50,065 nt of DNA from Eubacteriales bacterium (GCA_028704515.1 JAQWFH010000011.1:1-50065); one strand, 5' to 3'; counted from the first letter of the stretch, positions 1-7,860 are shown. Translations and numbers: made by a program. The notes: a model not told the origin generated them from the sequence alone.

Positions 1-1
1 C

Positions 2-39
2 AAAAACCCCGCACATGAACATGTTCTGTGCGGGGTTTT
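2..39. terminator. Bidirectional hairpin terminator
   Basis: A 13-bp perfect stem starting AAAACCCCGCACA, with an 11-nt loop that is itself near-palindromic, ends in a T run on both strands. It lies downstream of the minus-strand DUF2087 gene and probably also ends a plus-strand gene outside the window. Confidence 0.85.
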
Positions 40-71
40 CCTTTGTGTTAAGCCAGTGAAATTGAAACACC

Positions 72-362
72 TTATTTCTCATCAATTGAGGGGCTCTCCC
101 ATGTACGCCAATATCGTGAATCATCTCACTCAAGGCTCAAAAAACGGTTATCGAAAAGCTCCCGCCTTAGCAGGAAGAAATCCCGGAATGTATGCCACTG
201 GTCACATATCTCATTAATCTGTCGTTCAGAATACATACAGTCCAATTCGAATTTCTCAGCTAGGTATTCAAGCACCGCTAATTTTGTTTTATGTTTACTG
301 GGCAATTGAGTTATTTTCCCTGCACAATCAAGAAATTGTTCGATCTTAATTTTCTGCTCCAT
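72..362 (-). pseudogene. DUF2087 domain protein, interrupted by an in-frame TGA
   Basis: The intact part (362 down to 126) encodes 78 residues matching the DUF2087 pattern: LPSKHKTKLAVLEYLAEKF, then a Y-S-E-x-x-x-N-E-I segment and an LRREL helix. This small winged-helix-like domain of unknown biochemical role often occurs in regulators. Translation stops at TGA (126-128) right after LSLE. The same frame continues as DDSRYWRTWESPSIDEK to a TAA at 72-74, and an S-x-YWR segment is what the family has at that position, so a CGA (Arg) to TGA change is the simplest explanation. The start has a good AAAGGA site. It lies 12 nt downstream of the GIY-YIG-like gene, probably in one operon. A functional truncated protein cannot be excluded. 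Confidence 0.7.
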
Positions 363-374
363 ATTGATTTCCTT

Positions 375-719
375 TCATTCCAAAATTCCCTGATTGTACT
401 TATCAAGCCATATTTCATAGAGAGTTTTAATATCAGACGCGAATTCCTGTGCTGTTTGAGTTTCATCTTTTTTTAATTCTTCCAGAATAACAAAGGAAAA
501 TGATTCTATTCCATATTCGATCCACTCACGGCGCATTTCCGGACTGGGAGAACTATTGATTTTAACTGCAAACACAAATCTGCTTTTTGAACTCTCCATA
601 TCCACTGTTGACTTTATCCACTTGCGCTGATTACCGCTACATTGAACGCAATAAATACCGCCCGTAACGTCTCTGTTTTTATAGGCATTCATTAGTTCTT
701 TTCTTTTTTCCTTATCCAT
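375..719 (-). CDS. GIY-YIG nuclease-like protein with degenerate motif
   Basis: A 114-residue protein with an MDKEKRKEL start, GGIY at about residues 20-23, and a C-terminal half ([21 protein letters not shown]) typical of small GIY-YIG family proteins of Firmicutes. The second half of the signature, normally YIG, reads WIK here, so nuclease activity is doubtful. The start is preceded by AAAGGAG. It is probably cotranscribed with the DUF2087 gene 12 nt downstream. The family assignment rests on the GIY motif plus the W-x-E-Y-G-x-E-x-F block. The cellular role is unknown; an inactive nucleic-acid-binding role is inference. Confidence 0.6.
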   Translation of the reverse strand: MDKEKRKELMNAYKNRDVTGGIYCVQCSGNQRKWIKSTVDMESSKSRFVFAVKINSSPSPEMRREWIEYGIESFSFVILEELKKDETQTAQEFASDIKTLYEIWLDKYNQGILE

Positions 720-924
720 AAATTACTCCTTTTCTAATTCTCGTGACTTTTAAATATTATGTTTACGCAAGTGATAGATCATCTAATCATGGCACTAATT
801 CGCTTCACTATGAGCCGTAGAGATAGTCCCTCTGCGCCATTTTCCCCATCTGTAATATATACCTTAAGAATAACCGAAGAGGAGCAAAAAAACAATCAAC
901 GCTCCGTAGAGTTTTGGAAAGACT

Positions 925-1596
925 TCACATGTCGCCTTCCTTATCCTTGATAATCAAGTCGCTCACCCATGCAAGAAGCAGGGCGGTATGCAACTCAAAT
1001 TTATCCGCTGTAATCAGAGATGGCGCATTGGACAGCTGCAAAACGGAAAGATCATCTCCTGTTACGGCTTTCTCTAGTGCGGTGCGGCTTTTGGCATACT
1101 GCCCACAGTCGCAAAAGTGCTTTGCTTGTAGAATAAAAAACGCATATTTATAAAGAGAAGCCAGCACGGCTACGTCCATTCCGTGCAGATAGTTGTGACT
1201 GCAAGCATGGTAGAGATTGCAAGCACCGACCTGTACTGCCTGCCTTGCGTCCTCGATGGTAATTGCTGGGAGGATATCATCAAGACTACCTAAAATAGGG
1301 ATAGTGTCATGGTAAAACTGGAACAAATCGTGCTTGCACCATGCCGAAAGCTCAGCCTTGCCTGAAACAAAGCCACAGAGTCTCTCCCGATGGGGTAGCT
1401 TTGCGATGAGCGTCTTATATATGTTCAAATCCTTAACAGTTACGATATCTAAAATCAGAGCCACATCAATGTCACTGCTGTCTGTGGATTCACCCCTGCC
1501 AAAACTACCCTGCAAGCCGATAAACAAAACACGGCTTCCAAAGGTGGTTGACACAAGCTGCTTGTAGTTATTTAGCCATTCGTCTATGTTTATCAT
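925..1596 (-). CDS. Nucleotidyltransferase-domain protein
   Basis: A 223-residue protein. Residues 26-45 hold the DNA polymerase-beta-like nucleotidyltransferase signature: G30-S31 followed by S-D-I-D-V with metal-binding D42 and D44. This is the MNT/aminoglycoside adenylyltransferase-type fold that moves an NMP from NTP to a substrate. The rest (about 100-223) is alpha-helical and rich in Cys/His, perhaps a substrate-binding or HEPN-like helical domain; it lacks a clear R-x(4-6)-H motif. GAGGGAG lies just before the ATG. No toxin-antitoxin partner is adjacent. The substrate (antibiotic, protein or tRNA) cannot be told from sequence. Confidence 0.75.
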   Translation of the reverse strand: MINIDEWLNNYKQLVSTTFGSRVLFIGLQGSFGRGESTDSSDIDVALILDIVTVKDLNIYKTLIAKLPHRERLCGFVSGKAELSAWCKHDLFQFYHDTIPILGSLDDILPAITIEDARQAVQVGACNLYHACSHNYLHGMDVAVLASLYKYAFFILQAKHFCDCGQYAKSRTALEKAVTGDDLSVLQLSNAPSLITADKFELHTALLLAWVSDLIIKDKEGDM

Positions 1597-1694
1597 CTAT
1601 TCTCCCTCATGCCCTATATTTTCGTATTATCATACTGTTTATCATAGGCGATCAGTTACTTCAACGATTCAAAATGGGTAGAGTTTCAAGTGAT

Positions 1695-1730
1695 GCAAGG
1701 CAAACAGGACATATTAAAATATGCCTTGCT
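1695..1730. repeat. Nested inverted repeat overlapping a promoter
   Basis: Outer arms GCAAGG and CCTTGC enclose an inner pair CATATT/AATATG. The element overlaps the -35 box of the VOC-gene promoter, so it could be an operator or a short RNA hairpin. No cognate regulator is identified. Confidence 0.35.
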
Positions 1731-1754
1731 GATGTCATATTATGCTCTTATAAT
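1726..1754 (+). promoter_or_regulatory. Sigma-A promoter of the VOC gene
   Basis: TTGCTG (1726-1731), a 17-bp spacer and TATAAT (1749-1754). It lies about 70 nt upstream of the ATG at 1827. Confidence 0.65.
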
Positions 1755-1826
1755 ATAAGTAAGAGATGCAAAGATGAAAACAGTACTGCGAGTTCCTGTC
1801 AGAAGAAAAGAAGGAGAGAAAGACTC

Positions 1827-2216
1827 ATGAAATTAGATGGTTTCGGCATTTTCGTGAAAGATATGCCAACTATGGTGAGGTTTTATCGTGATGTTCTTGG
1901 TTTTGAAATCAAGGAGGAAGAAAATACAAGTAATGTTTACCTGATTAAAGATGGGACTTTGTTTTTACTTTATCGTAGAAGTGATTTTAAACAAATGGGA
2001 AAAAGGCACTTTTCTTATGCAAATGATATAAATGGCCATTATGAAATTGCTATGAGTGTTGAAAACTACGCTGCGGTAGATGACGCATTCAAAAGAGTTA
2101 TTTCAAAAGGAGCGATGCCTATCTTAGAGCCTACAACAGAACCATGGGGACAGAGGACTTGTTATGTTGCAGACCCCGAGGGCAACTTAATTGAAATAGG
2201 TTCATTTGCAAAATAG
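1827..2216 (+). CDS. VOC (glyoxalase/bleomycin-resistance/dioxygenase) family protein
   Basis: A 129-residue single-domain VOC protein of two beta-alpha-beta-beta-beta modules. It begins FGIFVKDMPTMVRFYRDVLGFE and ends WGQRTCYVADPEGNLIEIGSF, the usual last-strand motif with a metal-ligand-type E. The ATG at 1827 was chosen because AAGGAG (1811-1816) sits at correct spacing and a sigma-A promoter lies upstream. An upstream in-frame extension to 1548 would run through that promoter. The length fits glyoxalase-I-like or resistance-like proteins, but the substrate cannot be assigned. It converges on the MerR gene. Confidence 0.8.
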   Translation: MKLDGFGIFVKDMPTMVRFYRDVLGFEIKEEENTSNVYLIKDGTLFLLYRRSDFKQMGKRHFSYANDINGHYEIAMSVENYAAVDDAFKRVISKGAMPILEPTTEPWGQRTCYVADPEGNLIEIGSFAK

Positions 2217-2306
2217 GAATAATAATATCTTACGCTTGTAAATGCCACAATCACTTGATTATGTTTTATATTTTTGGAGAGCATGCCGTATATTTTTAAG
2301 GTGCGA

Positions 2307-3038
2307 TCATTTCTTGCAATAGATTTCAATCGCAGCAGCCATAAATGCGGCAGTGCCTTCTCCATTTTCATCGATATTTTTAGTAAAACACTCGTCACCA
2401 ACATACATCAAGCCAAGGCAATGCAAAATTTCTTTTGTGCAATGATAGAAGTTAGAGGTGATATAGTCCTGCCACCTTTTCACCAATGCCTGTGCTACTT
2501 CACTAACCGGATCAAGTTTGCGGTTTTTACTGAACTCACTTAAAATTATTTCACCTTCGCTGGATAATAGCTTCCACTGGGCTTCATCATACTTACTTGT
2601 CTTTTCTTCACTCTCAGCATAGGCTGCAGTTTCACCCCAGCGCTCCTTTACCTCAGCTGCATATTTTTTCTTGTTCGCTTCAATTTCAGTCATATCAAAT
2701 TGTTTAAAGCTCATATCACTTTCTCCTTTTAGTGTCTTATCTACAAGGCCAATTAAATCGTTCAATCGATTTCGCTTTTGTAAAAGCAATTCCTTGTGTT
2801 TGGTTAAGGCTTCTGCATTATTGTAATGTGGATTAGCCATGATTTTTTTTATGTCAGAGAGGGGAAAATCTAATTCTCTGAAAAATAGGATTTGCTGTAA
2901 GGTTTCAAGTGCAGTTTCATCATAAAGGCGATAACCGGCATCTGTGATTTGACTTGGTTTTAATAAGCCGATTTCGTCATAATAATGCAAAGTGCGAACT
3001 GTAACACCTGTAAGCTTTGCAACTTCATTTATTTTCAA
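2307..3038 (-). CDS. MerR-family regulator with TipAS-like effector domain
   Basis: A 243-residue regulator. Residues 1-70 form the MerR winged helix (KINEVAKLTGVTVRTLHYYD, then GLLKPS and Y-R-L-Y); a coiled coil follows (about 75-115). The C-terminal 130 residues resemble the TipAS globin-like drug-recognition domain (W-G-E-T-x-A-Y, then E-x-x-K near the middle, and a terminal IEIYCKK). The family activates multidrug genes on binding thiopeptides or other ligands. The start is probably TTG (3036-3038), with GGAGG 10 nt upstream; a longer frame reaching 3125 would overlap the gene's own -10 box. The promoter upstream has MerR-type spacing, so autoregulation is likely. Confidence 0.85.
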   Translation of the reverse strand: MKINEVAKLTGVTVRTLHYYDEIGLLKPSQITDAGYRLYDETALETLQQILFFRELDFPLSDIKKIMANPHYNNAEALTKHKELLLQKRNRLNDLIGLVDKTLKGESDMSFKQFDMTEIEANKKKYAAEVKERWGETAAYAESEEKTSKYDEAQWKLLSSEGEIILSEFSKNRKLDPVSEVAQALVKRWQDYITSNFYHCTKEILHCLGLMYVGDECFTKNIDENGEGTAAFMAAAIEIYCKK

Positions 3039-3116
3039 TCCAAAAATTCCTCCGTTTCCTTTAAAGTGCCTGTTATAGGCGTTATGGTAAACATTTTGTG
3101 TTCGAACTACAACTAT

Positions 3117-3147
3117 AATGTACACTATTACGTAACGTCAGTGTCAA
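3117..3147 (-). promoter_or_regulatory. MerR-type promoter with 19-bp spacer
   Basis: Reading the minus strand: TTGACA (3147-3142), a 19-bp spacer and TACATT (3122-3117). The spacer contains the partial dyad ACGTTACGTAA. Overlong 19-bp spacers with an internal dyad are the hallmark of promoters controlled by MerR-family proteins, here most simply the gene's own product. Confidence 0.7.
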
Positions 3148-3300
3148 TAGTTTTTGAAAAAATTTGTTTAATAACTAGAGGGCTTTAGGATAGTCTCTAA
3201 ATTTGATTACCGTCCTTTTAAAAGGATATTCTGAACTATTTGCAGAATGTAGATAAAGCAAAGAGCCGTTTCCAATTTCCCCATCTGTGCCCGAGAGCAC

Positions 3301-3332
3301 AAAAAAGCGAAAACCTCTTACAAAGTAAGAGG
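3301..3332 (-). terminator. Rho-independent terminator of the aminotransferase-panB operon
   Basis: An 8-bp stem, CCTCTTAC/GTAAGAGG (3314-3332), with a 3-nt loop is followed on the minus strand by TTTTCGCTTTTTT. It lies 45 nt after the panB stop codon. Confidence 0.85.
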
Positions 3333-3377
3333 CCTCGCCTAGATATGGTATATGTTGAAGATATTTCTATGGCAGAA

Positions 3378-4229
3378 TTATTCGAACTCTTTGAAAAGCG
3401 CCTCGAATGCTTCTGGTGCGTCGGTAATATGGTATACATGCTTGTCTTCAGGGAACTTCTCCCCTTTCACATCTGCGACATATTCTTCAAATGCTTTTGT
3501 AATAATTTCAGCTACATTGGCATACTTCTTAACGAATTTAGGCGTGAATGCTTGGAACAATCCAATCATATCTCCGCAGATAATCAGCTGGCCATCGCAA
3601 GGCAGTCCTGCACCGATGGAGTATACAGGAATAGTCAATTTTTTGGATATATATGCCGTTAATTCTGGTGGTACAGCTTCCAACAGCAAAGCGCCTGCGC
3701 CCGCCTCCTGAATAGCTATTGCATCTTTAATTAATTCTCTTGCACTGTTTACATCTCTGCCCTGAGCTTTGAAACCACCCAGTTGCCCCGAACTCTGCGG
3801 CGTAAGCCCTATATGTCCGAAGACAAGAATCCCTGCATCAGTGATTGCCTTGATTCTGCTTAACACTCTTCTGCCACCTTCAAGCTTAATGGCATCGGTG
3901 TCTGCTTCTTTCAAGAAACGGCAAGCATTCTTAACAGCCTCTTCATCGGATACTTGATACGATCCGAACGGCATGTCACCGATAATAAATGTATTCGGCG
4001 CGCCTCTTCTGACAGCCTGAGAATGCGAGATGCAGTCATCCATAGTGACTGGGACTGTGCCATCATATCCCAGAACGACCATGCCCAAGGAATCACCGAC
4101 CAAAATCATGTCGATGCCCGCCTGTTCTGCAAATGATGCCATAGGGAAATCATAAGCCGTAACCCAAGAAACCTTTTCCCCGCTCTGCTTCATTTTCATA
4201 AAATTCAGAATTGTTTTTTTCTTAGCCAT
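3378..4229 (-). CDS. panB: 3-methyl-2-oxobutanoate hydroxymethyltransferase (ketopantoate synthase)
   Basis: A 283-residue (beta/alpha)8 enzyme that transfers a hydroxymethyl group from 5,10-methylene-tetrahydrofolate to 2-oxoisovalerate to give ketopantoate, in the cytoplasm. The Mg2+ and substrate motifs are present: VGDSLGMVVLGYD, then GDMPFGSY, AIKLEGG and the catalytic-acid region LLLEAVPPE; SIGAGLPCDGQ follows. The length is normal. It is cotranscribed with the aminotransferase 91 nt upstream. Unusually, panC and panD are not next to it; a panE-like reductase is 16 kb away. The family call is firm. Whether the role is coenzyme A biosynthesis or a C1/valine side path linked to the IclR regulon is open. 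Confidence 0.92.
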   Translation of the reverse strand: MAKKKTILNFMKMKQSGEKVSWVTAYDFPMASFAEQAGIDMILVGDSLGMVVLGYDGTVPVTMDDCISHSQAVRRGAPNTFIIGDMPFGSYQVSDEEAVKNACRFLKEADTDAIKLEGGRRVLSRIKAITDAGILVFGHIGLTPQSSGQLGGFKAQGRDVNSARELIKDAIAIQEAGAGALLLEAVPPELTAYISKKLTIPVYSIGAGLPCDGQLIICGDMIGLFQAFTPKFVKKYANVAEIITKAFEEYVADVKGEKFPEDKHVYHITDAPEAFEALFKEFE

Positions 4230-4320
4230 AACAGTTTCCTCCTAAATATAATAACAATATCTTGGAATCTTGATCCTTTAATTTTGAAGGAGTGTAAGAT
4301 TCATTTTATACAGTTGATTT

Positions 4321-5526
4321 TTACCTTAGTTTAGATTTAATCAGCTTACCCAAGCGTTCAATACCAGTCTTTGTCTGTTCTGGTGTATTCGCACCAAAGC
4401 TTAAACGCATACAGTTACTACCCTTCCCGCCTTCCGAGAAGAATGCTTCCCCCGAGATAAAAGCAACATTGATGTCGGGGCTTGCTAGAGATTCTTTCAA
4501 AAGTTCTTCAGCATTCATATATTCTGGCAACTCGACCCATGTGAACAGGCCGCCGTCCGGTGATGTGCGCTTTGCTTCTTTTGGGAAGTACTTGTCGATG
4601 CTTTCGAGCATAGCGTCCCTTCTCCCCCTATGCACATCGCAAAGCAATTTGTGCTGTGCCGGATAATAGCCGCGCTTGAAAAATTCAGCACAAACGGCCT
4701 GTGGCAACATAGATGTGTGAGAGTTTGTCGCCGACTTTGCATCTGTCATCTTAGCAATAATCTCATCGTTCGCATAGATATAGCCGATTCTGCTGCCCGG
4801 TGAAAATATCTTCGAAAAGCTGTTTGCCATAACAGTGTGGCCTGTCTTGTCAAACGCCTTGATTGGCAATAAATCTTCGCCGCTGTAACGAATATCCCTG
4901 TATGGATCATCTTCCAAAATTATTACATTGTACTTGCTACCGAGCTCTGCAATTTTCTTTCTTCTCTCAAGGGATAGCGTTATACCTGTAGGATTCTGGA
5001 ATGTAGGGATAACATAAACCATCTTAGGATTATATTTTTTAATCTTCTCTTCCAGCTCTTCGACAATCATACCATTCTCGTCCATCGCAACCGGAATGCA
5101 TTCAGCTTCAAACATACGGAAAATTTCCACAGAGTGAAAGAACGTAGGAGATTCGACCAAAATTACATCGCCTGGCTCTATGTACAATTGGCACATGAGG
5201 TTCATTGCTTCAAGACCCCCGGTAAGGATAAGAATATTGTCGGCCTCCGCCTGTACGCCCTTTGGTGCGAGCAGCTCAGTAACTACGACATCTCTTAAGT
5301 CCTTGATGCCGGCAACCGGTCCGTAAGAAAGAAGCTCAAAACCTCTACCTTCTTTTGTCATAATATCGTCGACAATTTCTTTAAACTTGTCTACCGGGAG
5401 ACACTCCTTTGCGATGGAGCCTAAGGTAAAAGAAATCGTCTGTGGATTTGTGGCTGCGCTAAAAGCGTTTTTTATCGCTAACGCAGCTTCTTCCATGACT
5501 TCCATTCTCTTTGCAAATTCAGACAT
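4321..5526 (-). CDS. PLP-dependent aminotransferase, class I/II (LysN/MocR-catalytic type)
   Basis: A 401-residue fold-type-I aminotransferase. Visible motifs are ILTGGLEAMNL (phosphate-binding start), VIPTFQNPTGITLS, EDDPYRDI, and NSFSKIFSPGSRIGY with the Schiff-base lysine; the C-terminal domain ends in CMRLSFGAN with the carboxylate-binding arginine. It resembles 2-aminoadipate/branched-chain and aromatic aminotransferases and lacks the GntR domain of full MocR regulators. The start at 5526 (MSEFAKRM) is chosen for the GGAGG 8 nt upstream; a longer frame reaches 5571. It is first in an operon with panB and has two copies of a 15-bp motif 134-168 nt upstream. A role supplying 2-oxoisovalerate from valine for PanB is inference. 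Confidence 0.85.
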   Translation of the reverse strand: MSEFAKRMEVMEEAALAIKNAFSAATNPQTISFTLGSIAKECLPVDKFKEIVDDIMTKEGRGFELLSYGPVAGIKDLRDVVVTELLAPKGVQAEADNILILTGGLEAMNLMCQLYIEPGDVILVESPTFFHSVEIFRMFEAECIPVAMDENGMIVEELEEKIKKYNPKMVYVIPTFQNPTGITLSLERRKKIAELGSKYNVIILEDDPYRDIRYSGEDLLPIKAFDKTGHTVMANSFSKIFSPGSRIGYIYANDEIIAKMTDAKSATNSHTSMLPQAVCAEFFKRGYYPAQHKLLCDVHRGRRDAMLESIDKYFPKEAKRTSPDGGLFTWVELPEYMNAEELLKESLASPDINVAFISGEAFFSEGGKGSNCMRLSFGANTPEQTKTGIERLGKLIKSKLR

Positions 5527-5659
5527 AACAGGTTCCTCCGTTTCGTTGGGATATTTTCTCAAAATCAACATCCCTTGATTTCCAAGGAATGAAAAGCTTC
5601 TTTTATAAATAATAACTGTGATATACCTTATGCAAAATAGAAATAGTTTATACTTCGTT

Positions 5660-5694
5660 CTACATTGTAGTACATAACGCTGTATTATAGTACA
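5660..5694. promoter_or_regulatory. Two-copy operator-like repeat upstream of the aminotransferase
   Basis: CTACATTGTAGTACA (5660-5674) and CTGTATTATAGTACA (5680-5694) are spaced exactly 20 bp start to start. The same motif occurs at 7682-7739 before the FNT gene. The IclR gene lies between the two sites, so it is the obvious candidate binder (inference). Confidence 0.65.
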
Positions 5695-5752
5695 ATTTGA
5701 TTATATCATAGTGTCTTTTATCTTTCAATATATTTTGAAAATTTATCTATAG

Positions 5753-5778
5753 AAAATAAAAACCGGCTAAAAGCCGGT
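5753..5778 (-). terminator. Terminator of the IclR gene
   Basis: A 7-bp stem, ACCGGCT/AGCCGGT (5762-5778), with an AAA loop is followed on the minus strand by TTTTTATTTT. It lies 14 nt after the IclR stop. Confidence 0.85.
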
Positions 5779-5791
5779 AATTTAATGTTTT

Positions 5792-6559
5792 TTACTTTTG
5801 TCTGTACCCCATTTTACGGGAAATTTCTCCAGTGACTTCCATTATAGCTTCACCAATCCTTGAGCGTAATGCATCGCTCATGCGTGAGGTCGGTCCTGAT
5901 ACGCTGGCGGCAGCAAATGGGATACCGTGATGATTATAAATTGGTGCGCTGACACATATCAATCCAACCTGTAATTCCTCCAAATCCTCCGCATAACCCT
6001 TTTGCGCAATCTCCTGCAAAGACTGCTCGAGCAAAGCTTTGCTGTTTATTGTTTTTTCCGTGAAGCTTACAAAATTAATTTTTTCAATCTGATCAGTTTG
6101 CTCTGCTTGTGGCAAATTTGCAAGAATCACTTTCCCGGCCGCGGTACAATAAAGAGGCAATCTTCCTCCGACCGTCGTACTGATACTCATTGAATGTGTG
6201 CTTTCCACTTTTTCCAAATATACGATGGAATCATCGTCACGTATAACTAGGTTGACAGTTTCTTGAAACAGCTTTACGAGTTGCTCTAAACTCGGTATGG
6301 CCATACGTCTTAAATTGAAGTTTACTTGGCTGCCTATACTAAACAATTCGATGCCTAAGCGATATTTGCCAGTCTCTTCATCTTTTTCAAGTAATCCATT
6401 CGCTTCCAGCGTATAAATTAAACCGAAAGCTGTGCTCTTATGTAAACCAAGCATCTTGGCAATCTCAGTAACTCCAATTTCCTCTCTTCCCTCAAAGCAT
6501 TTTAATATACTCACGGCTCTATCAACCGACTGTATCGTTTTGATGCCTTTGCTTTCCAT
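5792..6559 (-). CDS. IclR-family transcriptional regulator
   Basis: A 255-residue regulator. The N-terminal winged helix runs from IQSVDRAVSILKCFEG through TEIAKMLGLHKSTAFGLIYTLEANGLL; the C-terminal effector domain (about 85-250) carries LPLYCTAAGKVILA, GYAEDLEELQVGLICVSAPIY and AAASVSGPTSRM, all IclR hallmarks. IclR proteins sense small organic acids and usually control adjacent catabolic genes. The ATG at 6559 has AAGGA upstream; a TTG 33 nt further up is the alternative. It has its own terminator and sits between the aminotransferase-panB operon and the FNT gene, both of which carry the repeated motif. A weaker look-alike (TATTATAG core, 6643-6656) precedes its own gene. Confidence 0.9.
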   Translation of the reverse strand: MESKGIKTIQSVDRAVSILKCFEGREEIGVTEIAKMLGLHKSTAFGLIYTLEANGLLEKDEETGKYRLGIELFSIGSQVNFNLRRMAIPSLEQLVKLFQETVNLVIRDDDSIVYLEKVESTHSMSISTTVGGRLPLYCTAAGKVILANLPQAEQTDQIEKINFVSFTEKTINSKALLEQSLQEIAQKGYAEDLEELQVGLICVSAPIYNHHGIPFAAASVSGPTSRMSDALRSRIGEAIMEVTGEISRKMGYRQK

Positions 6560-6678
6560 ATATTTATTTATCCTTCCATCGACGTATTGCAACCAGTGAT
6601 ATACACGGTCAACAATACAATAATTATGGTGCTTAATTCAATCTTATTATAGCATATTTATGCAGCGTTTTCATTAGC

Positions 6679-7584
6679 TCAATTCAAGCCCTCAATATCA
6701 TAAGCGGAGTTATGTGATTCCTTCCTATCGCTATGCTTTTTAGGTTTGATATATACAAACCAATAGACAGCAGCAACAAAGAAAGCCCCGCCGATAGTGT
6801 TGCCCAGTGTGACAGGAAGCAAGTTATTTATGAAAAATGTACCCCAGTTTAGCTCACTCAGCGCATCAGACGATAAGCCCAATGTTTTGGCTGCTTCCAC
6901 AAATGCAGGATTGCTCTTTGCCAAGATGCCAGCGGGTATGTAATACATATTTGCCACACAATGCTCAAACCCCGAAGTAATGAACAGCCAGATTGGGAAA
7001 AAGATTGCAAGTATCTTACCGGTAATATCCTTAGCCCCGTATGCCATCCAAACGGCCAAGCATACGAGCCAATTACACATGATTCCGAGCACAAACGCCT
7101 GTCCGAAGGATAACCCCACTTTGTACGCTGCAATTTTTATAGTTACCGCGCCCAGAACATTGTCTCCGCTTTCAAATAGACCGGATTGCATCATTAGATA
7201 GGCTATAAAGACGGAGCCAAGCAGATTACCTATGTATACGAAAAGCCAGTTCCTTAGCATCTCTGATATGCGTACCTTTTTATCCAATATGCCTGCTATG
7301 ATCATCGTGTTTCCTGTAAAGAGTTCTCCTCCGGCGATAACGACAAGCATTAGCCCCGTTCCAAACACTGCGCCTGCCAAAACCTTGCCTAGGCCGTAAG
7401 TTTCTGCATTTGCAAAGAGGTTGAACGCTGCCATATTAGAGCCCTCCGCAGCAAAGGCAATAAATGCACCGGCTAAGAATCCAAGTAAAAGCATGTGCGA
7501 TGTCGAAAGTCTTACTTTCTTCACACTGGTTTGGATTGTCGTTTCAGCAATTTCCGCCGAAGTCAAATAATTAAATGCACTCAT
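6679..7584 (-). CDS. Formate/nitrite transporter (FNT) family channel
   Basis: A 301-residue membrane protein with six hydrophobic spans and the FNT signatures: N-terminal LTSAEIAETT, GGELFTGNTM (Thr of the omega loop), GIMCNWLVCLAVWMAYGAKD and GFEHCVANMYYIP with the pore histidine, then LLPVTLGNTIGGAFFV. FNT pentamers pass formate, nitrite, hydrosulfide, lactate or acetate; the sequence does not settle which. The start is uncertain: ATG at 7584 lacks a clear SD, while GTG at 7617 has AAAGGGG at 8 nt, which would add 11 residues. Three copies of the putative IclR-site motif lie about 100-155 nt upstream. Formate uptake would feed the C1 pool used by PanB (inference). Confidence 0.9.
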   Translation of the reverse strand: MSAFNYLTSAEIAETTIQTSVKKVRLSTSHMLLLGFLAGAFIAFAAEGSNMAAFNLFANAETYGLGKVLAGAVFGTGLMLVVIAGGELFTGNTMIIAGILDKKVRISEMLRNWLFVYIGNLLGSVFIAYLMMQSGLFESGDNVLGAVTIKIAAYKVGLSFGQAFVLGIMCNWLVCLAVWMAYGAKDITGKILAIFFPIWLFITSGFEHCVANMYYIPAGILAKSNPAFVEAAKTLGLSSDALSELNWGTFFINNLLPVTLGNTIGGAFFVAAVYWFVYIKPKKHSDRKESHNSAYDIEGLN

Positions 7585-7681
7585 TTTCAAATTTATATCG
7601 CGCGTAAACACACCCACACGCTGTTCCCCTTTCCAACCATCCATTCTGCCGCAAAACAATATTTGTTAAGCTGAATTTGTG

Positions 7682-7739
7682 CTATATTACAGTACCTTAT
7701 TCTATATTGTAGTACTATGTGATATTGTATTATAGCACA
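7682..7739. promoter_or_regulatory. Three-copy operator-like repeat upstream of the FNT gene
   Basis: CTATATTACAGTACC (7682-7696) and CTATATTGTAGTACT (7702-7716) are phased by 20 bp; a third, TTGTATTATAGCACA (7725-7739), follows 23 bp on. They match the pair at 5660-5694. The TATAAT-like core on the minus strand may overlap the FNT promoter. Confidence 0.65.
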
Positions 7740-7828
7740 ACGCCTATGGTTTTTTCAATGGGATTTTAAGATATTCTTTGTTGATTTTTTTGATTTGTCC
7801 TATGAAATAAATCTATGTTTATGCTCAA

Positions 7829-7860
7829 GAGCCCGCTTGCGTCATTCCGCAAACAGGCTC
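7829..7860. terminator. Hairpin downstream of the riboflavin operon
   Basis: GAGCCCGCTTGCG and CGCAAACAGGCTC pair with two mismatches around a 6-nt loop. The T run is clear on the plus strand (TTTTCTTCT) and weak on the minus strand, where the hairpin lies 19 nt after the HAD gene stop. Confidence 0.6.

Noticed and set aside
759..950. A 63-residue plus-strand frame between the GIY-YIG-like and nucleotidyltransferase genes
   Set aside because: No SD, no family resemblance, and it runs into the nucleotidyltransferase gene on the other strand. A minus-strand stretch here (TDGENGAEGLSLRLIVKRIS) looks faintly protein-like and may be a gene remnant, but is too short to name.
1548..1826. Upstream extension of the VOC protein
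   Set aside because: It would cross the promoter, start inside the opposite-strand nucleotidyltransferase gene, and add low-complexity residues; the ATG at 1827 has a good SD.
3240..3711. Plus-strand frames of 119-140 residues
   Set aside because: They are antisense to panB and its terminator; no motif or SD.
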